Notes: generated by a model from the sequence alone, not told the origin. A DNA stretch of 64,000 nucleotides from Burkholderia seminalis DSM 23518 (GCF_902832885.1 NZ_CADFDK010000008.1:124001-188000), one strand, 5' to 3'; positions 40,907-49,982 are shown, counted from the stretch's first letter. Numbers and translations are program-made.

Positions 40907-41409
40907 TCATTGGGCGCCGGCGCGCACTCGCGCGCGCTCGCGCCAGTCCATCAGCTCGGCCAGGCTGAAAGCGTCCATCACGGGCGGTGTCCAGCCGAAC
41001 ACCGTCGCGATGTCCGCCATCGGGTCTTCTATGCGGTCTGGGAGGCCAGTCGGGATTTCACGGCCTTCGGCATCAAAAAACCGGCGAAGATGCCCCCCAG
41101 TTGCACGAGGTCGGCCGGGTCGATGCCGGCGACGTCGGCTTCCGTCAGCATCGGCGAGCTGATGCGCGGCAGCACCTTCGACAGCGCGACGACATCGAGG
41201 CTGACGAGGTCGGACAGCGATACGCCGCGCAGCTCGCCCGATTTGGGTTTGCGCAGCGTGATCGACGTGATCGTCTGGTTGCCGCGCACGATCGGCGTGT
41301 CGAGCGTGTGGGTGGCCGGATCGTCCTGTTCGGGCGTTGCGATGGCGGCCACGGCGGGCGCGTCGGCCTGCAGGTCGTTCGCGGCCGGTTCGGATTGGAT
41401 CGGATTCAT
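40907..41409 (-). CDS. E+E': Tail chaperone E+E' (programmed -1 frameshift product)
   Basis: A -1 slip at T TTT TTG in the 3' part of E joins E codons to the E' frame (FFDAEGREIPTGLPDRIEDPMADIATVFGW...), giving about 167 aa. The E' end (MADIATVFGWTPPVMDAFSLAELMDWRERARVRAGAQ, 40907-41020) is the GpE-family tail. It might also be translated from its own ATG. As in P2, the long and short forms likely chaperone the tape measure during tail assembly. Confidence 0.85.
41029..41409 (-). CDS. E: Tail assembly chaperone E (gpE, short form)
   Basis: 126 aa ending in the zero frame at TAG 41029. Central part TITSITLRKPKSGELRGVSLSDLVSLDVVALSKVLPRISSPMLTEADVAGIDPADLVQL is typical of P2 GpE-like/Mu gp41-like tail assembly proteins. 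The N-terminal 30 residues are low-complexity. The slippery site lies about 16 codons before the stop. Between FII and T, as in P2. Confidence 0.9.
   Translation of the reverse strand: MNPIQSEPAANDLQADAPAVAAIATPEQDDPATHTLDTPIVRGNQTITSITLRKPKSGELRGVSLSDLVSLDVVALSKVLPRISSPMLTEADVAGIDPADLVQLGGIFAGFLMPKAVKSRLASQTA
41074..41080 (-). promoter_or_regulatory. Slippery heptamer T TTT TTG for -1 frameshifting
   Basis: In the E zero frame the codons read GGT TTT TTG, giving the heptamer TTTTTTG (complement of 41074-41080). This is the same slippery type reported for P2 E/E+E'. The -1 frame stays open to the GpE domain and stops at 40907. Confidence 0.88.
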
Positions 41410-41484
41410 GGTGGTCCTGTCGTTGATCTGTCGGGAGGAAAGGCGGAGGCAGGGCCCGGCCGGCGTAACCGGCCGGGTGGCGGA

Positions 41485-41994
41485 TTACAGGCCGATCGCG
41501 TTGCGCAGCGCGGCGAACAGGTCGTTGCCGTTGACCTTCTCGATCATGTTGACGAAGTCGATCTCGATCACGTCCTGTCCGTTCACGGACAGCTTGTAGT
41601 AGCTGGCGACCGTCGTGACCTTGAACGCGGTGTCTTCCTTCGACTTCGCGGTGCCCGGATCGATTTCGCTGTGGCGGCCGCGGATCACGATCTCGATCGC
41701 GTCGACGCTGGTCGAATCCTCGGATTGATAGCCGCCGGCGAAGCGCAGCAGCACGCCGTCGTGCTTCGTGATCGCGTACTGGCCGAGCACGGAGCGCATG
41801 AAGCCGCCGCAGGTCCATTCGAGCTGGATCCCTTCCTGCCCGAAGTCGACCTTGATCGGGCCGCTCATGCCGCCGCCCTGGTAGTCCTCCATCTTGCGCG
41901 TGAGCTTCGGCAGCGTGACTTCGACAACCTGACCGACGAAGTTCTCGCCGTTCTGGAACAGGTTGAATCCCTTGAGTTTGCGAGGCATACCCAT
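41485..41994 (-). CDS. FII: Major tail tube protein FII
   Basis: 169 aa, P2 FII family: MGMPRKLKGFNLFQNGENFVGQVVEVTLPKLTRKMEDYQGGGM at the N-terminus and LSVNGQDVIEIDFVNMIEKVNGNDLFAALRNAIGL at the end. Hexamers stack to form the inner tube that punctures the target envelope. Directly after the sheath gene. Confidence 0.96.
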   Translation of the reverse strand: MGMPRKLKGFNLFQNGENFVGQVVEVTLPKLTRKMEDYQGGGMSGPIKVDFGQEGIQLEWTCGGFMRSVLGQYAITKHDGVLLRFAGGYQSEDSTSVDAIEIVIRGRHSEIDPGTAKSKEDTAFKVTTVASYYKLSVNGQDVIEIDFVNMIEKVNGNDLFAALRNAIGL

Positions 41995-42022
41995 CGTGTG
42001 TGACTCCTGGTGAGGCCGGTCG

Positions 42023-43195
42023 TTACGCGCTCACGCGCGCGGCGAAATCGGCGAGATAACGGTCGGTGATGCGCTGGCGCAGCATCAGGTTTTCGAGCGG
42101 CGGAACCGGCGTGTATTCGTAGTCGAGATACGCCTTGCCGGACTTCAGCACGTCGGTCGTGTTCGGCTCCGGGTCGTACCAGGCCGAGCCGCCGATCAGG
42201 TAGCCCTGCGAGATCCATTCGCGGAACTTGGCGTTGATCGTTTCGATGATGTCGCGCGGCAGCGACGGGTTGAGCGGGCCGTCGATGATGGCCATCTGCG
42301 CTTCGGCGATCGAATCGGCGATGACTTGCGCGGTGCGCGTGTAGTTCTCGAACGCGAACAGCGGATCGTCCGAGCACGTGCGCGAACCCCAGAAGCGGAA
42401 GCCGTTGCGGTTCACGAGCGTCGTCACGTCCTGTTCGTTCAGGAACCCCGCGTCCGTCGCCGGATCCTGCAGGTCCCACGACACGTCGGCGCTGATGCCG
42501 GTGACGCCGTTCACGCCGACGTTCGACAGCGTCTTGTGCCAGCCCGTGTCGTTGTCGATCTTCGCGCGCAGGCCGGCCGCATACGCGGTGGCCGGCACGA
42601 CGACGGTCGTGTTGATCGTGTCGTCCCACGCGAGGAAGTCCGGCCAGACCACCATCAGCTCGCGCTGGCTGAACTGCTTGCGGTACGTGACGGCTTCTTC
42701 CTTCGTCTTGCAGCCGTTGGCCGAGACGTAGGCGAACGCGCGCAGCGATTGCGCGACCGACGCGAGCGCGGCGGCGACGGGTTGCGTGTCGAGGCCCGGC
42801 GTCGCGAGGATGCGCGGCTTCACGCCGAAGCGCGCCTGCGCGCCGAGCAGCGCCTTCATGCCGGTGTACTTGCCGTCGGCGGTGACGCTGCCGATCACGT
42901 TGGTTGCCGTCTCGGCGGCGTCCTTGCCTTCGGCGACGCGCACGACGATCGTGACGGGCTTGGTCTGCCGGCCGATCGCATCGAGCGTGCGGCGCAGCGT
43001 GCCTTTGGTGCCGGCCTTGCCGAGTGCGGCGACGACGTTGGTCAGCAGCACGGGCGTGTCGAGCGGGAAGGCGGTGGCGTCGGCGTCGGACGCCGTGCAG
43101 ACGATGCCGACGACGGCCGTCGACACGGTGCGGATCGGGCGCGAGCCCTCGTTGATTTCGATGACGCGTACGCCGTGGTGGTAATCCTGCGGCAT
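42023..43195 (-). CDS. FI: Contractile tail sheath protein FI
   Basis: 390 aa from ATG 43195 (MPQDYHHGVRVIEINEGSRPIRTVSTAVVGIV), P2 FI length. It forms the contractile sheath. The conserved C-terminal GGSAWYDPEPNTTDVLKSGKAYLDYEYTPVPPLENLMLRQRITDRYL is plain. An extension upstream to 43324 is not in the family. Diagnostic for an R-type (contractile) particle. Confidence 0.96.
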   Translation of the reverse strand: MPQDYHHGVRVIEINEGSRPIRTVSTAVVGIVCTASDADATAFPLDTPVLLTNVVAALGKAGTKGTLRRTLDAIGRQTKPVTIVVRVAEGKDAAETATNVIGSVTADGKYTGMKALLGAQARFGVKPRILATPGLDTQPVAAALASVAQSLRAFAYVSANGCKTKEEAVTYRKQFSQRELMVVWPDFLAWDDTINTTVVVPATAYAAGLRAKIDNDTGWHKTLSNVGVNGVTGISADVSWDLQDPATDAGFLNEQDVTTLVNRNGFRFWGSRTCSDDPLFAFENYTRTAQVIADSIAEAQMAIIDGPLNPSLPRDIIETINAKFREWISQGYLIGGSAWYDPEPNTTDVLKSGKAYLDYEYTPVPPLENLMLRQRITDRYLADFAARVSA

Positions 43196-43250
43196 GGTGT
43201 GTGGCTCCTGTGTGTGCAGATGAAAGAGAACGGGAGGAATCCCGTGCGGA

Positions 43251-43889
43251 TCAGGCCGCGGGGTCCGCGACCGGAGCTGCGGGTGCGCTCGGCTCGGCCG
43301 GAGGCGGGGGCGGCGGCGGTACATACGGCGCCGGCGTTGCCGGCCACGTCACCGCATCGGGGAACGTGTCCGCCTGGATGACCGACACGAGCGCCATCTG
43401 GTAGGCCGACCAGGCCTTGAAGTAGTAGACGCCTTCGTCATCGAGCAGCCCCGCCGCATAGGCATCGGCCTTGCCGGCATTGGCCTTGCGCGCGGCTTCC
43501 AGTCGGCGCTCGAACTCGGTCATCGCCGCGTCGCGCTTTTCCTGTTCGAGCAGCGCTGCCGGGACGGCCCACGCGCCGTTGATCCATGCGTGGCGCGGTG
43601 ACGGTTGCGGCTCGGTCGTCAGGCCGAGTTCGTCGGGCGTCTTGCCGGCGGTCGCGATTTCGACGGCTTCGCCGGTATCGGTGCGATAGCAAAGGCGGCC
43701 GCGGAAGTCCGGCAACAGGGCCCACGCGCCGTCGCGGTAGAACGGCCAGGTCGTCGGCGTGCGCGCCGGCGGTTGGTCGAACGTTGCCCATGACGGCACG
43801 AGCCAGCGGTCGGGGTTGCGCGGGTCGGCGTCGGGCTGGCCGCTGCTCAGGTATTCGCCGTTGGATTGGCTGTAGTGGTGGATCAGCAT
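43251..43889 (-). CDS. Tail fibre assembly chaperone-like protein
   Basis: 212 aa, directly after the tail fibre gene. The N-terminus MLIHHYSQSNGEYLSSGQPDADPRNPDRWLVPS and PRHAWINGAWAVPAALLEQEK are typical of DUF4376/tail-fibre-associated chaperones. The C-terminus is Pro-rich (YVPPPPPPPAEPSAPAAP). Occupies the position of P2 gpG. Likely needed to fold the fibre; co-evolves with it. Confidence 0.8.
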   Translation of the reverse strand: MLIHHYSQSNGEYLSSGQPDADPRNPDRWLVPSWATFDQPPARTPTTWPFYRDGAWALLPDFRGRLCYRTDTGEAVEIATAGKTPDELGLTTEPQPSPRHAWINGAWAVPAALLEQEKRDAAMTEFERRLEAARKANAGKADAYAAGLLDDEGVYYFKAWSAYQMALVSVIQADTFPDAVTWPATPAPYVPPPPPPPAEPSAPAAPVADPAA

Positions 43890-43905
43890 GTTTCGTTATC
43901 CAGAG

Positions 43906-46527
43906 TTAGTAGGCGCGGATCATGGCGAGCAGCGCGATGTTGCGCGGCCGTGCTTCGTTGCTGCCGTCACCGTTGACGGTGATGGCGTGGCTGTGGCGAC
44001 CGGCGCCGCCGATGCCGACGTTGTGGCCGTGGTTGCCGGCTTCGCTGAGCCAGATGCCGGTGCCGGCACCCTCGGTGCCGTGCATGTCCTGCCGGTCCCA
44101 GTTGTACGGGCCCCAGCCTTGGCCGTAGGAGGTGGCGACGACGCCGACGCGCCCCATCCGGACACCGTGCGCGTGGCCAGGATCATTGACGCCGTGGCCG
44201 TGCTGTCCCTGCCCGTCGGTCCAGGCCGAGTGCGCGTGATCGCCGACTTCGCCCGCGCTTGCGCCGTGGCCGTGCCATCGGTTCGCGCTGTCCTGCCACG
44301 AGCCGAGTATTCGATTGGTATCGATGCCGCGCGCGTCGTCCCAGCAGCGGATGTGCTCGCCGCGCAGTTCGGGGAGGCGGAATGTCGTCGTGCCGTTACC
44401 GTGCGAGAAGCTGCCCCACAGGGCTTTCTGCCATTCATCCTCCGTCACCAGTGCGCCGCTGGCTTGTGCGTACGCCCACAATGCGGGATAGTCGGCGCGA
44501 TTGACGAGCGCGCCGTTGGCCTTGAGGAACCCCGTGCGTACCGACGTACGAGGTTCGAAGACGATCTGGCCGATGGAGTTCGTCGATAGAGCGGCCAGCA
44601 CCCATTCGGTAGTAGCGAGCGCCGTTGACCGGTCGCCTGCCGCGGGTGTAGGGCCCTGCACGGGCGTTTTGAAGACAGTGCCTCCGGGCGTGAACGATGC
44701 CTGCGCGACCGAGTTGCACGTGACGCCGAACGACCCATCGTTGATGTGGTACAGGCCGGTGTCCGGTGCGCCGTCGTTGATGAACGTGAGGGACGGTGCT
44801 TGCGCGCTGCCTTCCGACAGGTAAATCCGCTTGCCCGGATCGAACCAGAGATCACCTGTCATCGTGCCGCCCTTCGTGCGATCGAGCGGCGTCAGGTTTC
44901 CGGTGTGCCATGCCGGCTTGCCATCGATGCGGAAGGTGTGGTCATCGGTGTGATACGCGAACGAGCCGTTGTTTGCGCCCCACCAGCCAACCGCCTTGTC
45001 GTTGCCAAAGAGGTAGCCATCGATGGGGCCGATGCGCAGGCGTCCTTCGTATGGGCCATTGCCGAGAGCCAACTCACCACGAATGCTGGTGTTGCCGCCG
45101 ATCGATGTGCCGGCTCCCTGATCGTCGATAGTGACGCGACCGGTCGCGAGGTTCAGCGTGAACGGCCGGTAGTCGTTGAACGTGCCCTCCGGATCACCTT
45201 TCTTCGTCGACAGCAGATAGACGTTCACGCCGTCGTTGCGCCAGAACGCACCGTAGTCGCCGTAGACCGTTCGGAAATTCGCGCCACCGGTGTCCAGTTC
45301 ACGCGAGGTCACGCCACCCTTGAACGTGGCGCTCCCCCCTGCCTGAACCGCATTGCGGCCGTCATCACCGACATCACCGACGAGCAGGCGCTTCGCCACC
45401 GAGAACGCCTGCGTGCCGCGGCTGACACGAAACGCGGGAAACTGCGTGACACCGTCGTCCGCGAACGCGTTCACGCCGAAATCGTTGCCGCCGTTGCCTC
45501 CGGTTGCCGCGCCGTCCCGCTTGAACATCGACCAGCGGATCTTGCCGCCGTCGGTGAAGAACAGCGTCGAGAAATTGCCGGCGCCACCGTCGATCGAGGC
45601 AGCCTTCGCATAGCTCGTACCTTCCGCAACGGTGTCGCCGCCGACACGCAGTCGCGAATTCCCGTCGTCGTTCTTGACGTCGCCAACCAGCACGCGGCCG
45701 CCGTAGCCGATGCGCAGGGCGCGCGCCTGGTTCGCGTCGATCTCGGCGTCGTTGGCGGTCTTGTTGAGCCACAGATCGACGTACTCGCGGCCCCAGGCAC
45801 CGCTGTCGAAACCGGAGCGGATCGTTGCGATGAGGCGCGACCCTGTATCCGGATTGTTGCCGCTGAACGTGCCATGCAGGCGCACGCGGCCTTCGCGACC
45901 GTTCTTGCCGGTCGGCGGACGAATCGACACGTGCGCGGTATCAGGACCCGCATCGAATTCCGTGACGACCGGGCCGGTGAACTTCGCGCCGGTCAGCGCC
46001 GCGTATCGCGACGCGGCGGTCTTCGGCGTCAGCACGCGCGTATCGTCGGTGCCGGTGTTCACTTCTCCCTGCGTCGCCAGCTCGACCACGCCCTGCCGCT
46101 CCGTCGTCGCCGGCGGATTCAGGAACGATGCGTCGCCGAACACGAGCTTCGTCGCGTCGATCGTCGCGAACTGCATGTCGGTCGACAGCAGCAGTAACGC
46201 GGCCGGCGACTTCTCCATGATCGGCGTCGTCTGGCCGTATGCGGCCAGGAGCACGCCGTTCTCGAGGTAGAGGCCGAATCCGTAGAGCGAATACTGGTCC
46301 GCCGAGTCGTCCTTCAGCGTCGTGTGGATCGTGTCCGGCGCGACGTTGGCGCCGCCGAAGGACTTGATCCGTTTCAGCTCGTTCGGCAGTTTCGTGAGCC
46401 CCTTGTCGGCGACGAACGGCGCGTTCGCCAGGCCGATTTCCACGGCCTGGTGGGCGTTCGTGCCGCCGTTGCCGGCGGCGACGAGTGCGGCACGGCCGGC
46501 GTCGGTGATGATGATCTGGGTTGCCAT
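43906..46527 (-). CDS. H: Tail fibre (receptor-binding) protein H
   Basis: 873 aa. N-terminal P2 GpH/Mu-type baseplate-binding domain: MATQIIITDAGRAALVAAGNGGTNAHQAVEIGLAN. A long repetitive beta-rich shaft of G/N/D-rich motifs and GGANFRTVYGDYGAFWRNDGVNVYLLST-like units follows. The C-terminal 150 residues contain at least six His-x-His motifs (HGHG, HAHS, HGHG, HAHG, HGHN, HSHA), as in iron-binding fibre knobs of T4 gp37 type, and end NEARPRNIALLAMIRAY. It decides which cells are killed. Confidence 0.92.
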   Translation of the reverse strand: MATQIIITDAGRAALVAAGNGGTNAHQAVEIGLANAPFVADKGLTKLPNELKRIKSFGGANVAPDTIHTTLKDDSADQYSLYGFGLYLENGVLLAAYGQTTPIMEKSPAALLLLSTDMQFATIDATKLVFGDASFLNPPATTERQGVVELATQGEVNTGTDDTRVLTPKTAASRYAALTGAKFTGPVVTEFDAGPDTAHVSIRPPTGKNGREGRVRLHGTFSGNNPDTGSRLIATIRSGFDSGAWGREYVDLWLNKTANDAEIDANQARALRIGYGGRVLVGDVKNDDGNSRLRVGGDTVAEGTSYAKAASIDGGAGNFSTLFFTDGGKIRWSMFKRDGAATGGNGGNDFGVNAFADDGVTQFPAFRVSRGTQAFSVAKRLLVGDVGDDGRNAVQAGGSATFKGGVTSRELDTGGANFRTVYGDYGAFWRNDGVNVYLLSTKKGDPEGTFNDYRPFTLNLATGRVTIDDQGAGTSIGGNTSIRGELALGNGPYEGRLRIGPIDGYLFGNDKAVGWWGANNGSFAYHTDDHTFRIDGKPAWHTGNLTPLDRTKGGTMTGDLWFDPGKRIYLSEGSAQAPSLTFINDGAPDTGLYHINDGSFGVTCNSVAQASFTPGGTVFKTPVQGPTPAAGDRSTALATTEWVLAALSTNSIGQIVFEPRTSVRTGFLKANGALVNRADYPALWAYAQASGALVTEDEWQKALWGSFSHGNGTTTFRLPELRGEHIRCWDDARGIDTNRILGSWQDSANRWHGHGASAGEVGDHAHSAWTDGQGQHGHGVNDPGHAHGVRMGRVGVVATSYGQGWGPYNWDRQDMHGTEGAGTGIWLSEAGNHGHNVGIGGAGRHSHAITVNGDGSNEARPRNIALLAMIRAY

Positions 46528-46533
46528 GTGCGA

Positions 46534-47076
46534 TCAGTAGTCGGTGAGGTTCAGGCGGCGATAGGCCGCCACGCGCGCGGCGGCGCCGATCAGTTGTCGG
46601 CCCCGCATCTCGAAGCCCTGCGTGAACGTGTAATGCGCCCGCACGGGTTTGGTGCGATCGATTTCCGCGAGGATGTCGGCCACGTATTCGGCGGTCGGCG
46701 GCTGGCCTTCCTGGCCGCTGACCGTCATCACGAGGTCGAACGTGCCGGGCCGACCCGGCGGCCGCTGCTCGAACCATTCGCGCAGGACGATGTTTCCGCC
46801 AAAGGCCGCGACGACCTCGCGCACCGACGCGGCCGTGCCCTTGCGACGGGCGATCGGAATCGCCTGGCCGGCGCGGGCGCGCTTCACGTACTCGGGCCAG
46901 TAGTCCTTCCATGCGTCGACGCCGAGGTGCCAGGCGAGCCACGGCAGCAGGTCGGGGCGGATCGTGTCCGGATTCATCAGCGTCGCGAGCGGCGTCGGCA
47001 CGTCGTCGATGCGGGCATTCGTCGCGGCAAGCCGGCGTTCGAGCCGCGACGCATTCGGCGGCAGGATGTCAATCAT
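46534..47076 (-). CDS. I: Tail protein I (baseplate wedge)
   Basis: 180 aa, P2 gpI family: PPNASRLERRLAATNARIDDVPTPLATLMNPDTIRPDLLPWLAWHLGVDAW at the N-terminus. Baseplate wedge protein that anchors the fibres. Overlaps J by 8 bp, as in P2. Confidence 0.93.
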   Translation of the reverse strand: MIDILPPNASRLERRLAATNARIDDVPTPLATLMNPDTIRPDLLPWLAWHLGVDAWKDYWPEYVKRARAGQAIPIARRKGTAASVREVVAAFGGNIVLREWFEQRPPGRPGTFDLVMTVSGQEGQPPTAEYVADILAEIDRTKPVRAHYTFTQGFEMRGRQLIGAAARVAAYRRLNLTDY

Positions 47077-47983
47077 TGCTGTACACCCCGCCGTCGATCA
47101 GCTCGATCCCGGTGCAATAGGGCGCCTGCTGTTTCGTCGCCGGCAGGCCGGCGAGCGGGCTTTCGAGGATCACCTTCTGCACGCCGGCCGCGCGGGCAGC
47201 CGCGTAGATCCCGTCGAGCGTGACTTCCATCCCGAGGCGGTGCATCGATTCGGTGTACTTCTTCATCGCGCGGTTGGCTTCGGCGAGCGCCACCGCGCGA
47301 TCCGGGCCGGCGAAGAACACCAGCCGCGCGCGCACCTGGTAGCGCAGGATGTCCGCGCCGCGCACGGTGACCTGGTCGGTGAGCGGCCGCACGTCGTCGG
47401 CCTGCAGCGCAGCGGCCACGGCGTCGATCAGCGCCTTGTCGGCGGTGCCGTCGCCGTCGCGCGCCAGCACCGTGACGAGCACTTCGCACGGGGCCGGGCT
47501 GATCGCCGACGCGTCGAGCACGCGGCCGTCCGCATTGCGTGCGTGCGAGACGTACGCGCCTTCGGGGCCCGCGACGGAGAAGCTTTGCGGTGCGAGCTGC
47601 GTGCGGGCGCGCAGGTCGGTATCGCTTTCCATGACCGGCGCGACGCCGTGTTCCGGATCGGCGGGCGAGATCGTCAGGCGCCGGATGCCGAACAGCGCCG
47701 CGAGGTTGTCGAGGTCCGCGCCGACCGCATAGGCGAGCATCACGGCGCGCGCAGCGTCGTTCACGCGCTGCCGCAGCACGATTTCGCGGTAGGTGTTTTC
47801 CTGCAGCAGCTTCACGAGCGGCTCCGATTCGAGCGCCAGCGTCGCGGCGATCTCGGCCTGCTCGGCAGCCGGGTAGAGCGACACGAGCCGTGCCTTGCGC
47901 ACGGCAAGCAGCGTCTCGTAGTCGATCGTGTCGACGACGTCGGGCGACGGCAGTTGCGAGAGGTCGATCGGCGTCACGCTCAT
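47069..47983 (-). CDS. J: Baseplate assembly protein J
   Basis: 304 aa from ATG 47983 (MSVTPIDLSQLPSPDVVDTIDYETLLAVRKARLVSLYP). Its start overlaps the W stop by 4 bp. Contains the J-family core ADPEHGVAPVMESDTDLRARTQLAPQSFSVAGPEGAYVSHARNADGRVLDASAISPAPCEVLVTVL. Wedge protein of the baseplate. Confidence 0.95.
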   Translation of the reverse strand: MSVTPIDLSQLPSPDVVDTIDYETLLAVRKARLVSLYPAAEQAEIAATLALESEPLVKLLQENTYREIVLRQRVNDAARAVMLAYAVGADLDNLAALFGIRRLTISPADPEHGVAPVMESDTDLRARTQLAPQSFSVAGPEGAYVSHARNADGRVLDASAISPAPCEVLVTVLARDGDGTADKALIDAVAAALQADDVRPLTDQVTVRGADILRYQVRARLVFFAGPDRAVALAEANRAMKKYTESMHRLGMEVTLDGIYAAARAAGVQKVILESPLAGLPATKQQAPYCTGIELIDGGVYSND

Positions 47984-48342
47984 GCCGTGCCTCCGTGCGT
48001 GACCGGCACGCGAGTCGATACGGCGGTGCCGCTTTCGTTGGTCCAGCCTTCGATGTCGAGATAGAGCGAGCCGGCAGCCGCGTTCGCGTCGTCCGCGGCG
48101 AGCACGACGCGGGTGAGCGTCAGGCGCGGTTCCCAGCGCATGAGCGCCGTCGCGACGGCCGCATAGAGCCGCGTGCGCACGGTGCCGTTGCCAGGCGCGT
48201 CGATCAGGTCCGGCAATTCGGAGCCGAACGTACGGCGCTTCACGCACGACGCGAGCGGCGTCGTGACGATTCTGCCGATCGACTGGTAGAAATGGTCCAG
48301 GCCCGAGATCGAGCGGCCAGTGTTCGCGTTCATGCCTTTCAT
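47980..48342 (-). CDS. W: Baseplate assembly protein W
   Basis: 120 aa, T4 gp25/lysozyme-like fold: SGLDHFYQSIGRIVTTPLASCVKRRTFGSELPDLIDAPGN. ATGA overlaps at both ends (V stop, J start) show coupled translation. Initiates sheath polymerisation at the baseplate. Confidence 0.95.
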   Translation of the reverse strand: MKGMNANTGRSISGLDHFYQSIGRIVTTPLASCVKRRTFGSELPDLIDAPGNGTVRTRLYAAVATALMRWEPRLTLTRVVLAADDANAAAGSLYLDIEGWTNESGTAVSTRVPVTHGGTA

Positions 48343-49025
48343 TGCGGTGCGCTCACGAGTTGTCCATCGCCTTGTTCGCGATGCGTGTGATGCGGGAGGC
48401 TGATGCCCTGGGATTTCACTTCACGCGTGAAGGTGGCCGCGCCGTCGATCTGCATCGTGGCGCCGCCGCCGGCGCCGCCCGTGCCGGTCATGCCGGATTC
48501 GAACGCGAACGGCCCCTTGACCGTCATCGCGCCGGTGCAGGTCGTCTGCTGCGCGTCGAACGTGATGCGCTCGGCCTGCACGGTCGCGTCCCGGGTCTGT
48601 ACGACGACCGATCCCGGCGCGACGACACGGAGGGTCGCGCCGGCCGGCAGCTCGGCCGTGAGCGCATGCGCCGCGTGGTCGTACGTGATGCTTGCGCCGT
48701 CGGGATAGACGCGCGCATGGGTATCCGGGCTCGAAGCCGGCGCAGGCGCGGCATTCGAATAGACGCCGCGCAGCGCGACGCCTTGCGCCGGGTCACCCAT
48801 CGGGCAGAGCAGCACGACCTGTTCGCCGGGCGTCGGCGGCAGCCATTCGCGGGTCCCGCCGGCGGTGCCCGCGACCCACGGAATCCAGTTGGTTTGCAGT
48901 CCGCTGCCGTCGGCATCGGCGTCGCCGACCGAGACACGGCACAACGCCGCCGCATGGTCGACCGCGAGGATCGTTCCCTTGCGCACCGCGTTGCGTGCCT
49001 GTCGTTGAATTTCATTTGCGTCCAT
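48339..49025 (-). CDS. V: Baseplate/tail spike protein V
   Basis: 228 aa. P2 gpV type: an N-terminal OB-fold (RKGTILAVDHAAALCRVSVGDADADG, WIPWVAGTAGGTREWLPPTPGEQVVLLCP) and a C-terminal beta-helix ending in SLPHHTHREQGDG, whose HxH is the iron-binding tip motif of membrane-piercing spikes. First gene of the VWJIH operon. Confidence 0.94.
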   Translation of the reverse strand: MDANEIQRQARNAVRKGTILAVDHAAALCRVSVGDADADGSGLQTNWIPWVAGTAGGTREWLPPTPGEQVVLLCPMGDPAQGVALRGVYSNAAPAPASSPDTHARVYPDGASITYDHAAHALTAELPAGATLRVVAPGSVVVQTRDATVQAERITFDAQQTTCTGAMTVKGPFAFESGMTGTGGAGGGATMQIDGAATFTREVKSQGISLPHHTHREQGDGQLVSAPQ

Positions 49026-49517
49026 GCAGTCATGGTGACGGTCGGCTGGTCGCGGCGCGAGTGATGGCCTGTGTCGTCGCGACGACGACAGCGCGTACCG
49101 GGTGCCGGCACGAAGACGCGCATCGACAATTGCTGCACCGGTCGGCGCGAGGATGGAGTCGTGCGCCTTCGTGACGTCGTCACGAGGTTTGAATGTGTGT
49201 GCCGATCGACGTCGGGAAGCAGGGCGATGAGCTGGGTATGCGATGGAGCGTGTGGCGAGGTGGTCTGAACGGATGCCGCGTGAATGGCGGGACCCGCGCT
49301 CCGCAGGGATGTCGCATGGGTGCTTGTCGCGGGCCGCGCATGGGCGTGCCGTCGCCGGCGAAGGCCGGTTCGACAGGAAGGGATGACGAGCTGATCCGCG
49401 TGCGATCGGGCGGTGCGGTTTCGCCTAGCGGCGAGACGAGGTGGCCGGCTGCGGCGCGCAGCCGTGGGAGAGGCGAACGACGCGGTGTGCGGGAGGGCGG
49501 GCCGGTGCCCGCCGGGC
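49026..49517 (-). other. Gap where P2 gene S would be expected
   Basis: 492 bp between R and V. The only frame over 100 codons (49180-49545 minus) is Arg/Pro-rich without any protein family character. Two palindromes stand out: a perfect 14-bp one at 49073-49086 and CGTGAC-GTC-GTCACG at about 49168-49182. Probably contains the V operon promoter and a lost S gene. Confidence 0.55.
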
Positions 49518-49982
49518 TCAGCGGATCTGCGGCAGCGCGACCCACGTCAGGGTGTCGGCCGGATCGACCTTGGTGTCGTCGACATGCGTGATCTCGTGCC
49601 GGCCGTCAGGCCCGGTCGTCACGGCGACGCTTTCCGTCAGCGCCAGCCGGATCGACAGGTCGACGGCAGCCTGGTCGCGGATGCCGACCTCGAAGGTGAT
49701 GCCGCTCGCGCGCGCGGCCGGGTTTGTCACGAGATCCGGCTGGTTCGCACGCACCCATTCGACCAGTGCGGCGAACACGGGATCGGTGTCGCCGGAAAAA
49801 TTCGTCGCGAGCACGTGGGCCGTGTACCGGTATTCGAACGAGGGCGTCAGCGTGCCGGTCGTCGCGATCGACCCCTGCTCGACGAGTACGGACAGCGCGC
49901 CTGGTTCGGCGGCGAGCGACGGGATGGCGGCGGCGAGCGCCTGCCGCAGGCTGTCCGGCTTAATCATGCGGATGGGCTCCAT
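49518..49982 (-). CDS. R: Tail completion protein R
   Basis: 154 aa, P2 gpR family: MIKPDSLRQALAAAIPSLAAEPGALSVLVEQGSIATTGTLTPSFEYRYTAHVLATNFSGDTDPVFAALVEWVRANQPDLV. In P2 it helps terminate and join the tail to the head; here it may only cap the tail. Start 49982 or the second Met (49967). Overlaps the end of Rz1. Its usual partner S is missing. Confidence 0.85.
   Translation of the reverse strand: MEPIRMIKPDSLRQALAAAIPSLAAEPGALSVLVEQGSIATTGTLTPSFEYRYTAHVLATNFSGDTDPVFAALVEWVRANQPDLVTNPAARASGITFEVGIRDQAAVDLSIRLALTESVAVTTGPDGRHEITHVDDTKVDPADTLTWVALPQIR

Noticed and set aside
49180-49545. Minus-strand frame of 121 codons in the R-V gap
   Set aside because: Arg/Pro/Ser-rich composition without hydrophobic core or family motifs; does not resemble P2 S and overlaps R.
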